DNA of 64,000 bases from Flavicella sp049625305 (GTDB taxonomy: Bacteria; Bacteroidota; Bacteroidia; Flavobacteriales; Flavobacteriaceae). The translations under genes were made by a program, and so were the position numbers. Where the stretch lies: the NCBI GenBank assembly GCA_049625305.1, contig JBMZVD010000002.1, positions 1 through 64,000 on the forward strand, read 5' to 3'. Below the pieces are notes generated by a model that made no database searches, was not told the DNA's origin, and worked only from the letters and a program-made list of their open reading frames with translations. Below are positions 28,384 to 36,235 of this stretch, one piece after another; positions within the stretch are counted from its first letter, which is position 1; the number at the start of each line of letters is the position of its first letter.

Positions 28384-29766
28384 ATGGAACTAGAGAAAAT
28401 TAAAATAGGAAGTGTAGAATGGTGTTCTCTTCCTAGTTTACAAATACCAGCCATCAAAGTAAGAGTTGACTCAGGAGCTAAAACATCATCACTACACGCA
28501 TTAAACATTGTACCCTTTAAAAAGAACAATGAAAAATGGGTGCGTTACGATGTATTTCCAATTCAAGAAAACCGAAAAGTATCTGTACAATGTGAATCGA
28601 AAGTTATTGATTCTCGATTTGTAAAAAGCTCTACTGGAATTGCCGAAAAAAGATATGTTATAGAATCAAGTCTCACCTTAGGTGGTCAAACTTGGGACAT
28701 TGAGATTACCTTAGCTAATCGAGATGCCATGGGATTTAGAATGTTGTTGGGAAGACAAGCCATGATTGACAAAGTGATCATTGACCCTGCTGCAGAAAAT
28801 TGTACTATTAGCTATAGCGAGGAACAAATAAACAGTTTCTACAACATTCACAAAAAAAACAGTAGCGGATTAAAAATTGGGCTTTTAGCAAGCAATCCCA
28901 ACTTATACAGCAATCGAAGAATAATTGAAGCTGGTGAAATGGAAGGGCATCAAATGTTTTTCTTAAATGCCCAACAGTGTTATATGAAAATGGATGCTGA
29001 CACACCAGAAATTCACTATCGTGGTGGAAAAATACTCAACGATTTGGATGCAATCATACCGCGAATAAAACCAAGTATGACTTTTTATGGCTGTGCGTTG
29101 ATTCGTCAATTTGATTCGATCGGTACATTTGTACAAAATTCTGCTGACGCAATATCTCAATCAAGAGACAAGCTCTTTTCTTCTCAATTGTTCTCTAAAC
29201 ATGGAATTCAAATACCTACAACTGGCTTTGCAAACTCACCTCTTGAAACCAAAGAATTGATTGAAATGGTCAACGGATCTCCTTTGATTATTAAATTACT
29301 AGAGAGCACGCAAGGCAAAGGTGTTGTTCTTGCTGAAACTAATAAAGCAGCTGAGAGTGTTATTAATGCATTTAAGAGCCTAAAAACAAATATATTGGTA
29401 CAAGAATTCATACGCGAAGCCGATGGTAAAGATTTACGTTGTTTTGTCATAGACGGTAAAGTGGTAGCATCCATAGAAAGAATAGCTATCAAAGGAGAGT
29501 TCAGAGCCAACATTCACCAAGGTGGAACAGCCAACATTGTCAAAATAACCAGCGAAGAAAAGAAATTGGCTATCAAAGCAGCAAAAGTATTGAATTTACA
29601 AGTTGCGGGAGTTGATTTAATTCGTTCTAACAAAGGACCTCTCTTACTAGAAGTAAATTCATCTCCTGGCTTAGAAGGAATTGAAAAGGCCAATGGCAAA
29701 GACATTGCAAAAATAATGATCAAAGCCATTGAAAAAAAGTTAAAATACAACCAATCCTCATGCTAA
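28384..29766 (+). CDS. RimB-RimK fusion: retropepsin-like zinc-protease domain plus ATP-grasp glutamate ligase
   Basis: A 460-residue two-domain protein. Residues 1 to about 145 match the RimB-like (putative ATP-dependent zinc protease, retropepsin fold) family, with DSGAKTSSLHA at 29-39, the counterpart of the DTGA loop. From about 162 the protein is a RimK-type ATP-grasp ligase, with ending block LLEVNSSPGLEG. RimK adds glutamates to the C-terminus of ribosomal protein S6 or makes polyglutamate; RimB/RimA partners modulate or trim it. Having both in one chain suggests a ligase with a built-in trimming or regulatory unit; the target is unknown. It overlaps the next ABC ATPase by 7 bases. Confidence 0.88.
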   Translation: MELEKIKIGSVEWCSLPSLQIPAIKVRVDSGAKTSSLHALNIVPFKKNNEKWVRYDVFPIQENRKVSVQCESKVIDSRFVKSSTGIAEKRYVIESSLTLGGQTWDIEITLANRDAMGFRMLLGRQAMIDKVIIDPAAENCTISYSEEQINSFYNIHKKNSSGLKIGLLASNPNLYSNRRIIEAGEMEGHQMFFLNAQQCYMKMDADTPEIHYRGGKILNDLDAIIPRIKPSMTFYGCALIRQFDSIGTFVQNSADAISQSRDKLFSSQLFSKHGIQIPTTGFANSPLETKELIEMVNGSPLIIKLLESTQGKGVVLAETNKAAESVINAFKSLKTNILVQEFIREADGKDLRCFVIDGKVVASIERIAIKGEFRANIHQGGTANIVKITSEEKKLAIKAAKVLNLQVAGVDLIRSNKGPLLLEVNSSPGLEGIEKANGKDIAKIMIKAIEKKLKYNQSSC

Positions 29767-30689
29767 AATTAGATGCTATTTCTTTCGCTTACGACAAGAA
29801 AGAGGTATTGACAAATATCACTTTTTCCGCAAAAAAAGGTGAATACATTGCCATTATTGGAGAAAGTGGTTGTGGAAAAAGTACACTTTTAGAAATTATT
29901 TACGGGCTTCTTCATATAGAAAAAGGAGAAGTATCATGGGAAAACACTAAGTTATTAGGCCCCAATTATTATTTGGTTCCTGGAGAACCTTTTATGAAAT
30001 ATTTGTCTCAAGATTTTGACCTGATGCCTTTTACCTCTGCTGCAGAAAATATTGGGAAATTTCTACCCAATCGCTATGCAAAAGAGAAAAAAGAAAGGAC
30101 TGCGGAACTACTAGAATTGGTAGATATGGTAGATTTTGCAAACGTAAAAGTAAAACACCTCAGTGGAGGGCAAAAACAACGTGTAGCACTTGCTAGAGTA
30201 CTTGCGAAGGAGCCAGAACTTTTATTGCTTGATGAACCTTTCAGCCATATCGACAACTTCCGAAAAAACAAACTCCGACGTAAACTATTCAATTACTTAA
30301 AATCTAAAAATATCGGCTGCTTAGTGGCCACACATGATAGTACCGATGCACTTTCTTTTGCTGATAGAATCTTAGTTATGAAAGAAGGTAAGATTGTTGC
30401 AGAGGATAGTCCTGAATCACTCTATAAGAATCCAAAAAAAGCATATGTTGCCTCTTTTTTTGGAGACGTTAATGAAATTGAAATTGATGGGCAAGAGCAA
30501 AAGGTACTCGCATATCCGAATCAGTTAATAATCGTTGACACATCACAAATTAAGGCGAACGTAACCAACAGCTATTTCAAAGAGGGTGTATACTTGATTG
30601 AAGCAGAATATAATGAGCAAAAACTGTTTTTTAACAACAGTGATGTCATTGAAAATGGAACTGAAATATTTCTAAAGATTGAGAAATAA
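29760..30689 (+). CDS. ABC transporter ATP-binding protein without a neighbouring permease
   Basis: 309 residues. Walker A is GESGCGKST at 34-42, the signature LSGGQKQR at about 134-141, Walker B LLLLDEPF near 157-164, and the H-loop lies in ATHDSTDAL. The first 235 residues are the standard nucleotide-binding domain, most like import-type (PotA/FbpC) or lipoprotein-type ATPases. A C-terminal extension of about 75 residues may be a regulatory, TOBE-like unit. The start overlaps the stop of the RimB-RimK gene by 7 bases, so expression is coupled. No permease or binding protein gene is nearby, so it must work with distant partners or not act in transport. Confidence 0.9.
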   Translation: MLKLDAISFAYDKKEVLTNITFSAKKGEYIAIIGESGCGKSTLLEIIYGLLHIEKGEVSWENTKLLGPNYYLVPGEPFMKYLSQDFDLMPFTSAAENIGKFLPNRYAKEKKERTAELLELVDMVDFANVKVKHLSGGQKQRVALARVLAKEPELLLLDEPFSHIDNFRKNKLRRKLFNYLKSKNIGCLVATHDSTDALSFADRILVMKEGKIVAEDSPESLYKNPKKAYVASFFGDVNEIEIDGQEQKVLAYPNQLIIVDTSQIKANVTNSYFKEGVYLIEAEYNEQKLFFNNSDVIENGTEIFLKIEK

Positions 30690-30695
30690 ATTAAA

Positions 30696-31367
30696 TCAGT
30701 ACTTTAGCTTAAACTTGATATAAGTAATTGCTTTGTTGGTCTCTAAATACTGCTTCTCGTAGAAAGTTTGAGTGTTTAGCACAACTGCTGGAGCATGCGG
30801 GTTGTTGTAAATATCATGATGCGCATACAAAACTTCTTGTCCTTGCCCGTGTAACAAGCCTAATGTGTATCCGTGCATAAACTCAGAATCAGTTTTTAAG
30901 TGCATGATTCCGTCTTCCTTTAAGATGGTGTGGTATTTTTTTAGAAAATCCTCGTTGGTCAACCGATGCTTGGTCCTTTTGTACTTTATTTGAGGATCCG
31001 GGAAAGTAATCCATATTTCGCTAACTTCATTTTCAGCAAAACAATAATCTACTAACTCGATTTGGGTTCTGATAAAAGCTACATTAGGTAAATTTTCTTC
31101 CAAAGCAGTTTTTGCACCTCTCCAAAAACGAGCCCCCTTGATATCAATCCCTATGTAATTGATGTTGGGATTCTTTTCAGCCAATGCAATTGTATACTCC
31201 CCTTTTCCACATCCCAATTCCAAAACGATAGGGTTGTCATTATTGAAAAAAGCATTCCACCTCCCTTTGTGAAGAAAATTGTTAGTTACCTCCTCACGCG
31301 TAGGTTGTATGACATTTGAAAAAGTCTCGTTTTCATTGAAACGTTTTAACTTATTTTTACTACCCAA
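30696..31367 (-). CDS. trmB: tRNA (guanine-N7)-methyltransferase
   Basis: Makes m7G46 in the variable loop of tRNAs. At 223 residues it has the start GSKNKLKRF typical of flavobacterial TrmB, the SAM loop LELGCGKGEYT, FPDPQIKYKRTKHR (catalytic and binding region) and a C-terminal TNKAITYIKFK. The start codon is TTG at 31367; no in-frame ATG fits the conserved N-terminus. It is convergent with the ABC gene, with only 6 bases between stops. Confidence 0.95.
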   Translation of the reverse strand: MGSKNKLKRFNENETFSNVIQPTREEVTNNFLHKGRWNAFFNNDNPIVLELGCGKGEYTIALAEKNPNINYIGIDIKGARFWRGAKTALEENLPNVAFIRTQIELVDYCFAENEVSEIWITFPDPQIKYKRTKHRLTNEDFLKKYHTILKEDGIMHLKTDSEFMHGYTLGLLHGQGQEVLYAHHDIYNNPHAPAVVLNTQTFYEKQYLETNKAITYIKFKLKY

Positions 31368-31482
31368 AGCTCAATCTATAAGGTTAAAAAAATGGTATAC
31401 AAATCACTCATACCGAAAAATAGGGTATGTATATGATTCTAGAAGGTAGCAAAGCCACCATTAATGATATCAAAAAGGAATC

Positions 31483-31692
31483 TTATTTAGGCAAATCTTC
31501 TGTTCCTTCTCTTTTGAAACGAATAGATTCACGCATCCAATAAGCTAAAAGAACAAGGAATATCCCCACGAAAAAGAAATTTGGAATGTTAGAAATCCAC
31601 CAATCATCTAAAAAACGTAATGATTTGAAGGGAGTAAACAATGTGTTTGTGAAAAAATCTCCAATGATTCTAAATATATTGTATGCTATCAT
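31483..31692 (-). CDS. Small one-segment membrane protein (DUF6341-like)
   Basis: 69 residues. The N-terminal half is amphipathic (FFTNTLFTPFKSLR), then WWISN, one hydrophobic segment at about 38-53, and a charged tail. I associate it with the small flavobacterial family DUF6341, which is commonly next to DUF6427 as here. Function is unknown. The gene has a very good promoter (31715-31746) that starts inside the coding region of the divergent DUF6427 gene, so it is clearly a real gene despite its size. Confidence 0.7.
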   Translation of the reverse strand: MIAYNIFRIIGDFFTNTLFTPFKSLRFLDDWWISNIPNFFFVGIFLVLLAYWMRESIRFKREGTEDLPK

Positions 31693-31714
31693 AACTTAAA
31701 TTATCTTTACCCTG

Positions 31715-31746
31715 CAAAAATATGAAAAACTAACGATGATAGCCAA
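31715..31746 (-). promoter_or_regulatory. Promoter of the small membrane protein (TTG-N21-TATTTTTG)
   Basis: On the minus strand TTG (complement 31744-31746) and TATTTTTG (complement 31715-31722) are 21 bases apart, a full consensus match. The leader is about 18 bases. It overlaps the start of the DUF6427 gene on the opposite strand, so the two divergent promoters must share about 45 bases. Confidence 0.7.
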
Positions 31747-32662
31747 TTTTTTTAACAAAACTACCCCTATAAAAAGTGTTCTCATTTACAGTATTTTTAT
31801 TTTGTTTTATTTCATCTATAAAATACAACACGCTGACACCTTATTCAAAGGAATTGGAGTTATAGAAATCATTGAACATTTGTTCTCAAATATCTTATTT
31901 CTCATACTCTGTAGTATTATATTTTCTCGCAATGGCTTTGAAAAAACAAACCTTTACAGTTCGCTAATTCTCGTATTACTTTTCGGAATGTTTCCGAGCA
32001 CCTTACATGTTGACATACCGCTCTTTGTGAATTTTATTTTTTTGATAGTGTATTTGAAAACTACTGAGATTAAAGATAAAAAAGATAATTTAGCAAGCTT
32101 TTTTGATGTAGGTTTTTATATAGGAATATCATTTGTATTTTTTAATTGGTCTGTACTTATGATGCTTTTGTTGTACATAGGTATTCTAAAGATAGGAAAA
32201 GCACAAATTCGAAACTATATTGTACCTATTATTGGTTTTCTAACACCTGTAGCAATTGTACTGATTTACGAATACTTAACAGATACGCCTCTTGGTTTTG
32301 TTGATGATTTTAGTTTTTCATTCTCTAACGACTATAGCATCTACGAAAACACCTTATTAAAACTTCCATTAGCTGTAATAAGTGCTATCACACTAATCGC
32401 TATTTTCACATCAATTCCCAAGATATACGGAATTAATGACAATTCGAGACATCAGTATACGATTGCGTTATACATGTTGTTAACTAGTATTCTCATGGTT
32501 TATTTTAGTACGCTTAAAAACGGTGTTGAACTGCTCTATTTGTTCATACCTTGTGCATTGATTTTAGGGCAATTTATAACAGATATTAAAAAAACAATCG
32601 TCAAAGAGCTCTTTTTGATTGCAACGACAATCTTTTCTATTGTTATTTTGTTAAATAATTAA
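31736..32662 (+). CDS. DUF6427 family integral membrane protein
   Basis: 308 residues with about eight or nine hydrophobic segments and almost no extended soluble part. It matches the DUF6427 family of flavobacterial inner-membrane proteins, function unknown. Its ATG lies 44 bases from the divergent small membrane gene. The two are likely to work together, perhaps in the same membrane complex, but there is no direct evidence. It is convergent with glyS. Confidence 0.75.
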   Translation: MIANFFNKTTPIKSVLIYSIFILFYFIYKIQHADTLFKGIGVIEIIEHLFSNILFLILCSIIFSRNGFEKTNLYSSLILVLLFGMFPSTLHVDIPLFVNFIFLIVYLKTTEIKDKKDNLASFFDVGFYIGISFVFFNWSVLMMLLLYIGILKIGKAQIRNYIVPIIGFLTPVAIVLIYEYLTDTPLGFVDDFSFSFSNDYSIYENTLLKLPLAVISAITLIAIFTSIPKIYGINDNSRHQYTIALYMLLTSILMVYFSTLKNGVELLYLFIPCALILGQFITDIKKTIVKELFLIATTIFSIVILLNN

Positions 32663-32672
32663 CGACAGCCAT

Positions 32673-32700
32673 AAAAAAACCCAAACTAGAAGTTTGGGTT
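32673..32700 (-). terminator. Rho-independent terminator after glyS
   Basis: A perfect ten-base-pair stem, AACCCAAACT with AGTTTGGGTT and a three-base loop, is followed on the minus strand by seven Ts. It may also stop transcripts from the plus-strand DUF6427 gene, though without a clear T-run on that side. Confidence 0.85.
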
Positions 32701-32720
32701 ATTATTGAAATTGTTCTTTC

Positions 32721-34262
32721 TTATTGTTTTTGTAACCATGATGACATACTTACTGCATCGTTGATCAATGCTTTTAGATCTGCTATGGCAACTCTTTTTT
32801 GTTCCATAGTATCCCTATGTCTGATCGTCACAGTATTGTCTTTTAAACTATCGTGATCTACGGTAACACAAAATGGCGTACCTGCTGCATCTTGTCTTCT
32901 ATATCTTTTTCCTACAGCGTCTTTCTCATCATACATTACATTGAAATCAAACTTTAGCGATGCTACAATCTCTTTGGCCAACTCTGGAAGTCCGTCTTTT
33001 TTTACCAATGGAAAAATTGCGGCCTTCGTAGGTGCCAAAACTGGCGGTAATTTCAGTACTGTTCTCGAAGTACCATTTTCTAAATTCTCCTCTTGTAGTG
33101 AATTGGAGAAAATAGCCAAAAACAGACGATCAAGCCCAACAGAAGTTTCGACCACATAAGGTGTATAACTCTCACCTAATTCTGGGTCGAAGTAATTCAT
33201 TTTCTTTCCTGAATATTCTTCATGCGCTTTCAAATCAAAATCAGTTCTTGAATGAATTCCTTCTAACTCTTTGAACCCAAATGGAAATTTAAATTCAATA
33301 TCTGCTGCTGCATCTGCGTAATGAGCCAATTTATCGTGGTCATGGAAACGATAATTATCTTCTCCCAAACCAAGCGACAAATGCCATTTTAGTCGTGTTT
33401 CTTTCCACTGTTCATACCATTCTTTTTGAGTTCCAGGACGAACAAAAAACTGCATCTCCATCTGTTCAAATTCACGCATTCTAAAAATAAATTGACGCGC
33501 GACTATCTCATTTCTGAATGCCTTTCCAGTCTGAGCAATTCCAAAAGGAATTTTCATCCTTCCAGTTTTTTGAACATTTAAGAAATTTACAAAAATACCT
33601 TGAGCTGTCTCTGGACGTAAATACAAATCCATTGCAGAATCTGCAGAAGCTCCTAACTTTGTACCAAACATCAAATTGAACTGCTTTACTTCTGTCCAAT
33701 TCTTAGAACCAGACAAAGGACAAGCAATCTCTAATTCTTCAATCAACGCCTTGACATCAGCCAAATCTTCTTTCTCCAAAGATTGCCCCATTCTCTTAAG
33801 AATAGCTTCTCCTTTTTCTTTGTACCCCAAAACACGTTTGTTCGTGGCAACAAATTCAGCCTTATCAAAAGCATCACCAAATCGTTTCTTTGCTTTATTT
33901 ACTTCTTTTTCAATTTTAGCATCCAGCTTTCCTACATAATCTTCTATCAAAACATCCGCTCTGTAACGTTTTTTTGAATCTTTGTTATCTATTAAAGGAT
34001 CGTTAAATGCATCTACGTGTCCAGAAGCCTTCCATGTTGTTGGATGCATGAAAATTGCAGCGTCTAGACCTACGATATTGTCGTGCATCTGCACCATGGA
34101 TTTCCACCAGTATTCTCTAATATTTTTCTTTAATTCAACTCCGTTTTGTGCGTAATCGTATACTGCACTCAAACCGTCATATATCTCACTTGACTGAAAT
34201 ACATATCCGTATTCCTTTGCGTGTGATACTACCTTTTTAAATTGATCTTCTTGCTTTGCCAT
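32721..34262 (-). CDS. glyS: Glycyl-tRNA synthetase (eukaryote-like alpha2 type)
   Basis: 513 residues. The single-chain homodimeric class II form, not the alpha2beta2 GlyQ/GlyS type. It charges tRNA-Gly. Recognisable are the N-terminal GYVFQSSEIYDG, the motif 2 region with FRNEI, FEQMEMQFF, the motif 3 region with GLDRLF, and the anticodon-binding domain at the end. The -7 box at 34267-34274 lies only five bases from the ATG, so the mRNA is probably leaderless. Confidence 0.96.
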   Translation of the reverse strand: MAKQEDQFKKVVSHAKEYGYVFQSSEIYDGLSAVYDYAQNGVELKKNIREYWWKSMVQMHDNIVGLDAAIFMHPTTWKASGHVDAFNDPLIDNKDSKKRYRADVLIEDYVGKLDAKIEKEVNKAKKRFGDAFDKAEFVATNKRVLGYKEKGEAILKRMGQSLEKEDLADVKALIEELEIACPLSGSKNWTEVKQFNLMFGTKLGASADSAMDLYLRPETAQGIFVNFLNVQKTGRMKIPFGIAQTGKAFRNEIVARQFIFRMREFEQMEMQFFVRPGTQKEWYEQWKETRLKWHLSLGLGEDNYRFHDHDKLAHYADAAADIEFKFPFGFKELEGIHSRTDFDLKAHEEYSGKKMNYFDPELGESYTPYVVETSVGLDRLFLAIFSNSLQEENLENGTSRTVLKLPPVLAPTKAAIFPLVKKDGLPELAKEIVASLKFDFNVMYDEKDAVGKRYRRQDAAGTPFCVTVDHDSLKDNTVTIRHRDTMEQKRVAIADLKALINDAVSMSSWLQKQ

Positions 34263-34266
34263 GCTG

Positions 34267-34274
34267 CAAAAATA
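34267..34274 (-). promoter_or_regulatory. -7 box TATTTTTG directly before glyS
   Basis: Consensus element on the minus strand. The expected transcription start falls on or next to the ATG at 34262. No -33 TTG is visible, so it might be a chance match. Confidence 0.4.
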
Positions 34275-34366
34275 AGTATTTCTTTATGTATCTAACTATT
34301 TTTTTTTATCTAATTGATGTCGAGAGTAAACTCCTATTTAAATGTTGTTTTATGCTCCCTGAAACA

Positions 34367-34400
34367 CAAAAAAAGGCGAGGCCAAAGCCACGCCTTTTTT
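34367..34400 (-). terminator. Rho-independent terminator after the coiled-coil membrane protein gene
   Basis: Symmetrical hairpin: AAAAAAGGCG with CGCCTTTTTT, and inside it GGC with GCC. The T-run is present on both strands, so it can work in both directions. Confidence 0.85.
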
Positions 34401-34417
34401 GTAAACTTAAATTCTTT

Positions 34418-35320
34418 TTAAAAAATACCTAAAAAAGAACCTCTTAATAAAACTGCTGTTTTTCCAACAGGGGCTCCCTCTAGATAAACATTAAAAGTGT
34501 AAGCACCTTTCATCATATCATCTTTTTCAACGTCGGTAATAAAGATTACTTCCTTTTCTTCATTCTGAAAATCTACATTTGTAGTCGAAGAGTAAAATGA
34601 TTCTTTTCCATTGCGCTCAAATCTACCTTTAGGACTAACAATAGTTCCTTCCGGATCCTTAACCACTAGATAAGCAAGCTTCTCTCCTGGAGACGTTAAT
34701 TCGTTCTTTTTTATTTTGAAAGAAACTCTAAAAGCTCTTGTACTCTTATATTTCGTAGTAGCCGACAATCCTGTGCTTGATTTTTTCATCGCTACAGCCT
34801 TTAGATTGTCAATTGACAATTTAGCACCTATCGCTACTTTTGCTTTTAGAATTTCATTGCTATTTGTCAAAGCTACATTTTCTTCATTCATCTGAACAAT
34901 AGAATCTTTAACAACCGTAATTTCTTCATTCAGCTCTTGATTTTCAGCAGTCAATGCGTCTATTTTTGCAAACAAAGCTTTGTTTTGCTTTTCTAACTTG
35001 TAAACTTTACTTCTGTAACGCTTGATAGTTAAAAAACTTGTCTTTTTCTCATTAGCTAATGAATCTCGGTATGCAATAATGTTGGCTCTAGCAGCAACTA
35101 ATTCTGCCTCAAGAGCATCGCTTTCAGCAATTTTTTTCTCGTACTGAACTATAAGTGCATCTAATTTTTTGGTAACTGCGGCTTTTTCAGCTAACAATTG
35201 GGTTTCTTTTGCTGTACTTTCAATATGAGAATACACACCATATCCAATAGCAGCAGCAAGTAAAATCGCCAATACAATAATGATTGGCTTATTTGATTTT
35301 GTCGGTTTTTTATCTTCCAT
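34418..35320 (-). CDS. Membrane-anchored coiled-coil protein of unknown function
   Basis: 300 residues. Residues 1-12 are charged, 13-30 form one hydrophobic helix (IIIVLAILLAAAIGYGV), about 35-165 is a long predicted coiled coil rich in Glu, Lys, Ala and Leu, and the last 110 residues form a beta-rich domain. Topology is likely N-in with the coiled coil and the C-domain in the periplasm. Similar proteins are common in flavobacteria and carry no assigned function to my knowledge. It has its own full promoter and a strong terminator, so it is a single-gene unit. Confidence 0.75.
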   Translation of the reverse strand: MEDKKPTKSNKPIIIVLAILLAAAIGYGVYSHIESTAKETQLLAEKAAVTKKLDALIVQYEKKIAESDALEAELVAARANIIAYRDSLANEKKTSFLTIKRYRSKVYKLEKQNKALFAKIDALTAENQELNEEITVVKDSIVQMNEENVALTNSNEILKAKVAIGAKLSIDNLKAVAMKKSSTGLSATTKYKSTRAFRVSFKIKKNELTSPGEKLAYLVVKDPEGTIVSPKGRFERNGKESFYSSTTNVDFQNEEKEVIFITDVEKDDMMKGAYTFNVYLEGAPVGKTAVLLRGSFLGIF

Positions 35321-35348
35321 TTTTATGATTTACTAAATTTGATTGAAA

Positions 35349-35378
35349 CAAAAATAAGATTAAATAGCTTACATCCAA
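35349..35378 (-). promoter_or_regulatory. Promoter of the coiled-coil protein gene (TTG-N19-TATTTTTG)
   Basis: On the minus strand TTG (complement 35376-35378) and TATTTTTG (complement 35349-35356) are 19 bases apart, a full consensus match. The leader is about 24 bases. Confidence 0.7.
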
Positions 35379-35431
35379 CAATGACAGTTGTTTAAACAAA
35401 AAAAACACCAAATTTCCTGACTTTTTTAACT

Positions 35432-35439
35432 TAGTTTTG
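35432..35439 (+). promoter_or_regulatory. -7 box TAGTTTTG at the comF start
   Basis: Consensus match overlapping the TTG at 35437. If used, translation must begin at the GTG at 35449 with a leader of only a few bases. No -33 TTG is seen at normal spacing. Confidence 0.35.
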
Positions 35440-36138
35440 AATAAAAAAGTGAGAAAAATCCTAAAATATATCTCAAACGTATTGTACCCTGCATACTGCT
35501 GTAGTTGCGAGAATCATTTGGTTGAGAACGAATATCTGTTGTGTGTATATTGTAGACATAAACTCCCCTATTCAGGATTTGATGGGAGTACAGAAAACAT
35601 CCTTAAAAAAAAATTCTATGGCAGAATTCCAATCGTTTATGCATGCTCTTTGTTTTTATTTCAAAAAAAAGGGATGGCACAAAAATTAATCCATCAACTA
35701 AAATACAAAAACAACCAAGAGCTTGGAGAACTTCTCGGTATACTTTTTGGAAAGATTTTGAATAATAACAAAAAAATGAGAGAGATTCAATGTATAGTTC
35801 CAGTTCCTCTGCACCCAAAAAAAGAAAAAAGAAGAGGGTACAACCAACTTACAAAGTTTGGAGAAAAGATTTCTAGTGAACTGAACATTCCTTTCAAAAG
35901 AAATTTTTTAGTTAGGATCAATATTTCTTCGACACAAACGAGAAAAGACAGTCATGAAAGATGGAAAGACACTTTGAATGCTTTTAGTCTTAACAACCAA
36001 AACTCACTAAAAAACCAACACATACTATTAATTGACGATGTAATAACCTCTGGCGCCACAATTGAAGCTTGTGCACTTGAGTTATTAAAAATCGAAAATG
36101 TTAAAATAAGTATAGCTTGTATAGCTCATCTTGAATAA
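35437..36138 (+). CDS. ComF family phosphoribosyltransferase-like protein
   Basis: 233 residues. The N-terminal zinc-binding part has paired cysteines (CCSC near residues 21-24 and CVYC near 37-40). The type I PRTase domain includes PVPLHPKKEKRRGYNQ and the PRPP loop LLIDDVITSGAT. Relatives (ComFC) are needed for DNA uptake in some bacteria. No ATG is available: the frame begins at TTG 35437, but this overlaps a -7 box at 35432-35439, so the GTG at 35449 may be the true start. Its end overlaps the start of the long frame of the next gene by 8 bases. Confidence 0.88.
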   Translation: MNKKVRKILKYISNVLYPAYCCSCENHLVENEYLLCVYCRHKLPYSGFDGSTENILKKKFYGRIPIVYACSLFLFQKKGMAQKLIHQLKYKNNQELGELLGILFGKILNNNKKMREIQCIVPVPLHPKKEKRRGYNQLTKFGEKISSELNIPFKRNFLVRINISSTQTRKDSHERWKDTLNAFSLNNQNSLKNQHILLIDDVITSGATIEACALELLKIENVKISIACIAHLE

Positions 36139-36235
36139 AATATATGAGAACACAACTGTGAATTCTTTACATCTTAATCAAATGCTTCCCTTAAATATTT
36201 GTTACTTTGCACTGTCAAACAAAAAGAAGAACCTT

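Noticed and set aside
31405..31440. CATACC/GGTATG inverted repeat upstream of trmB
   Set aside because: Short arms, loop of eight bases, no T-run and no promoter match beside it; likely chance.
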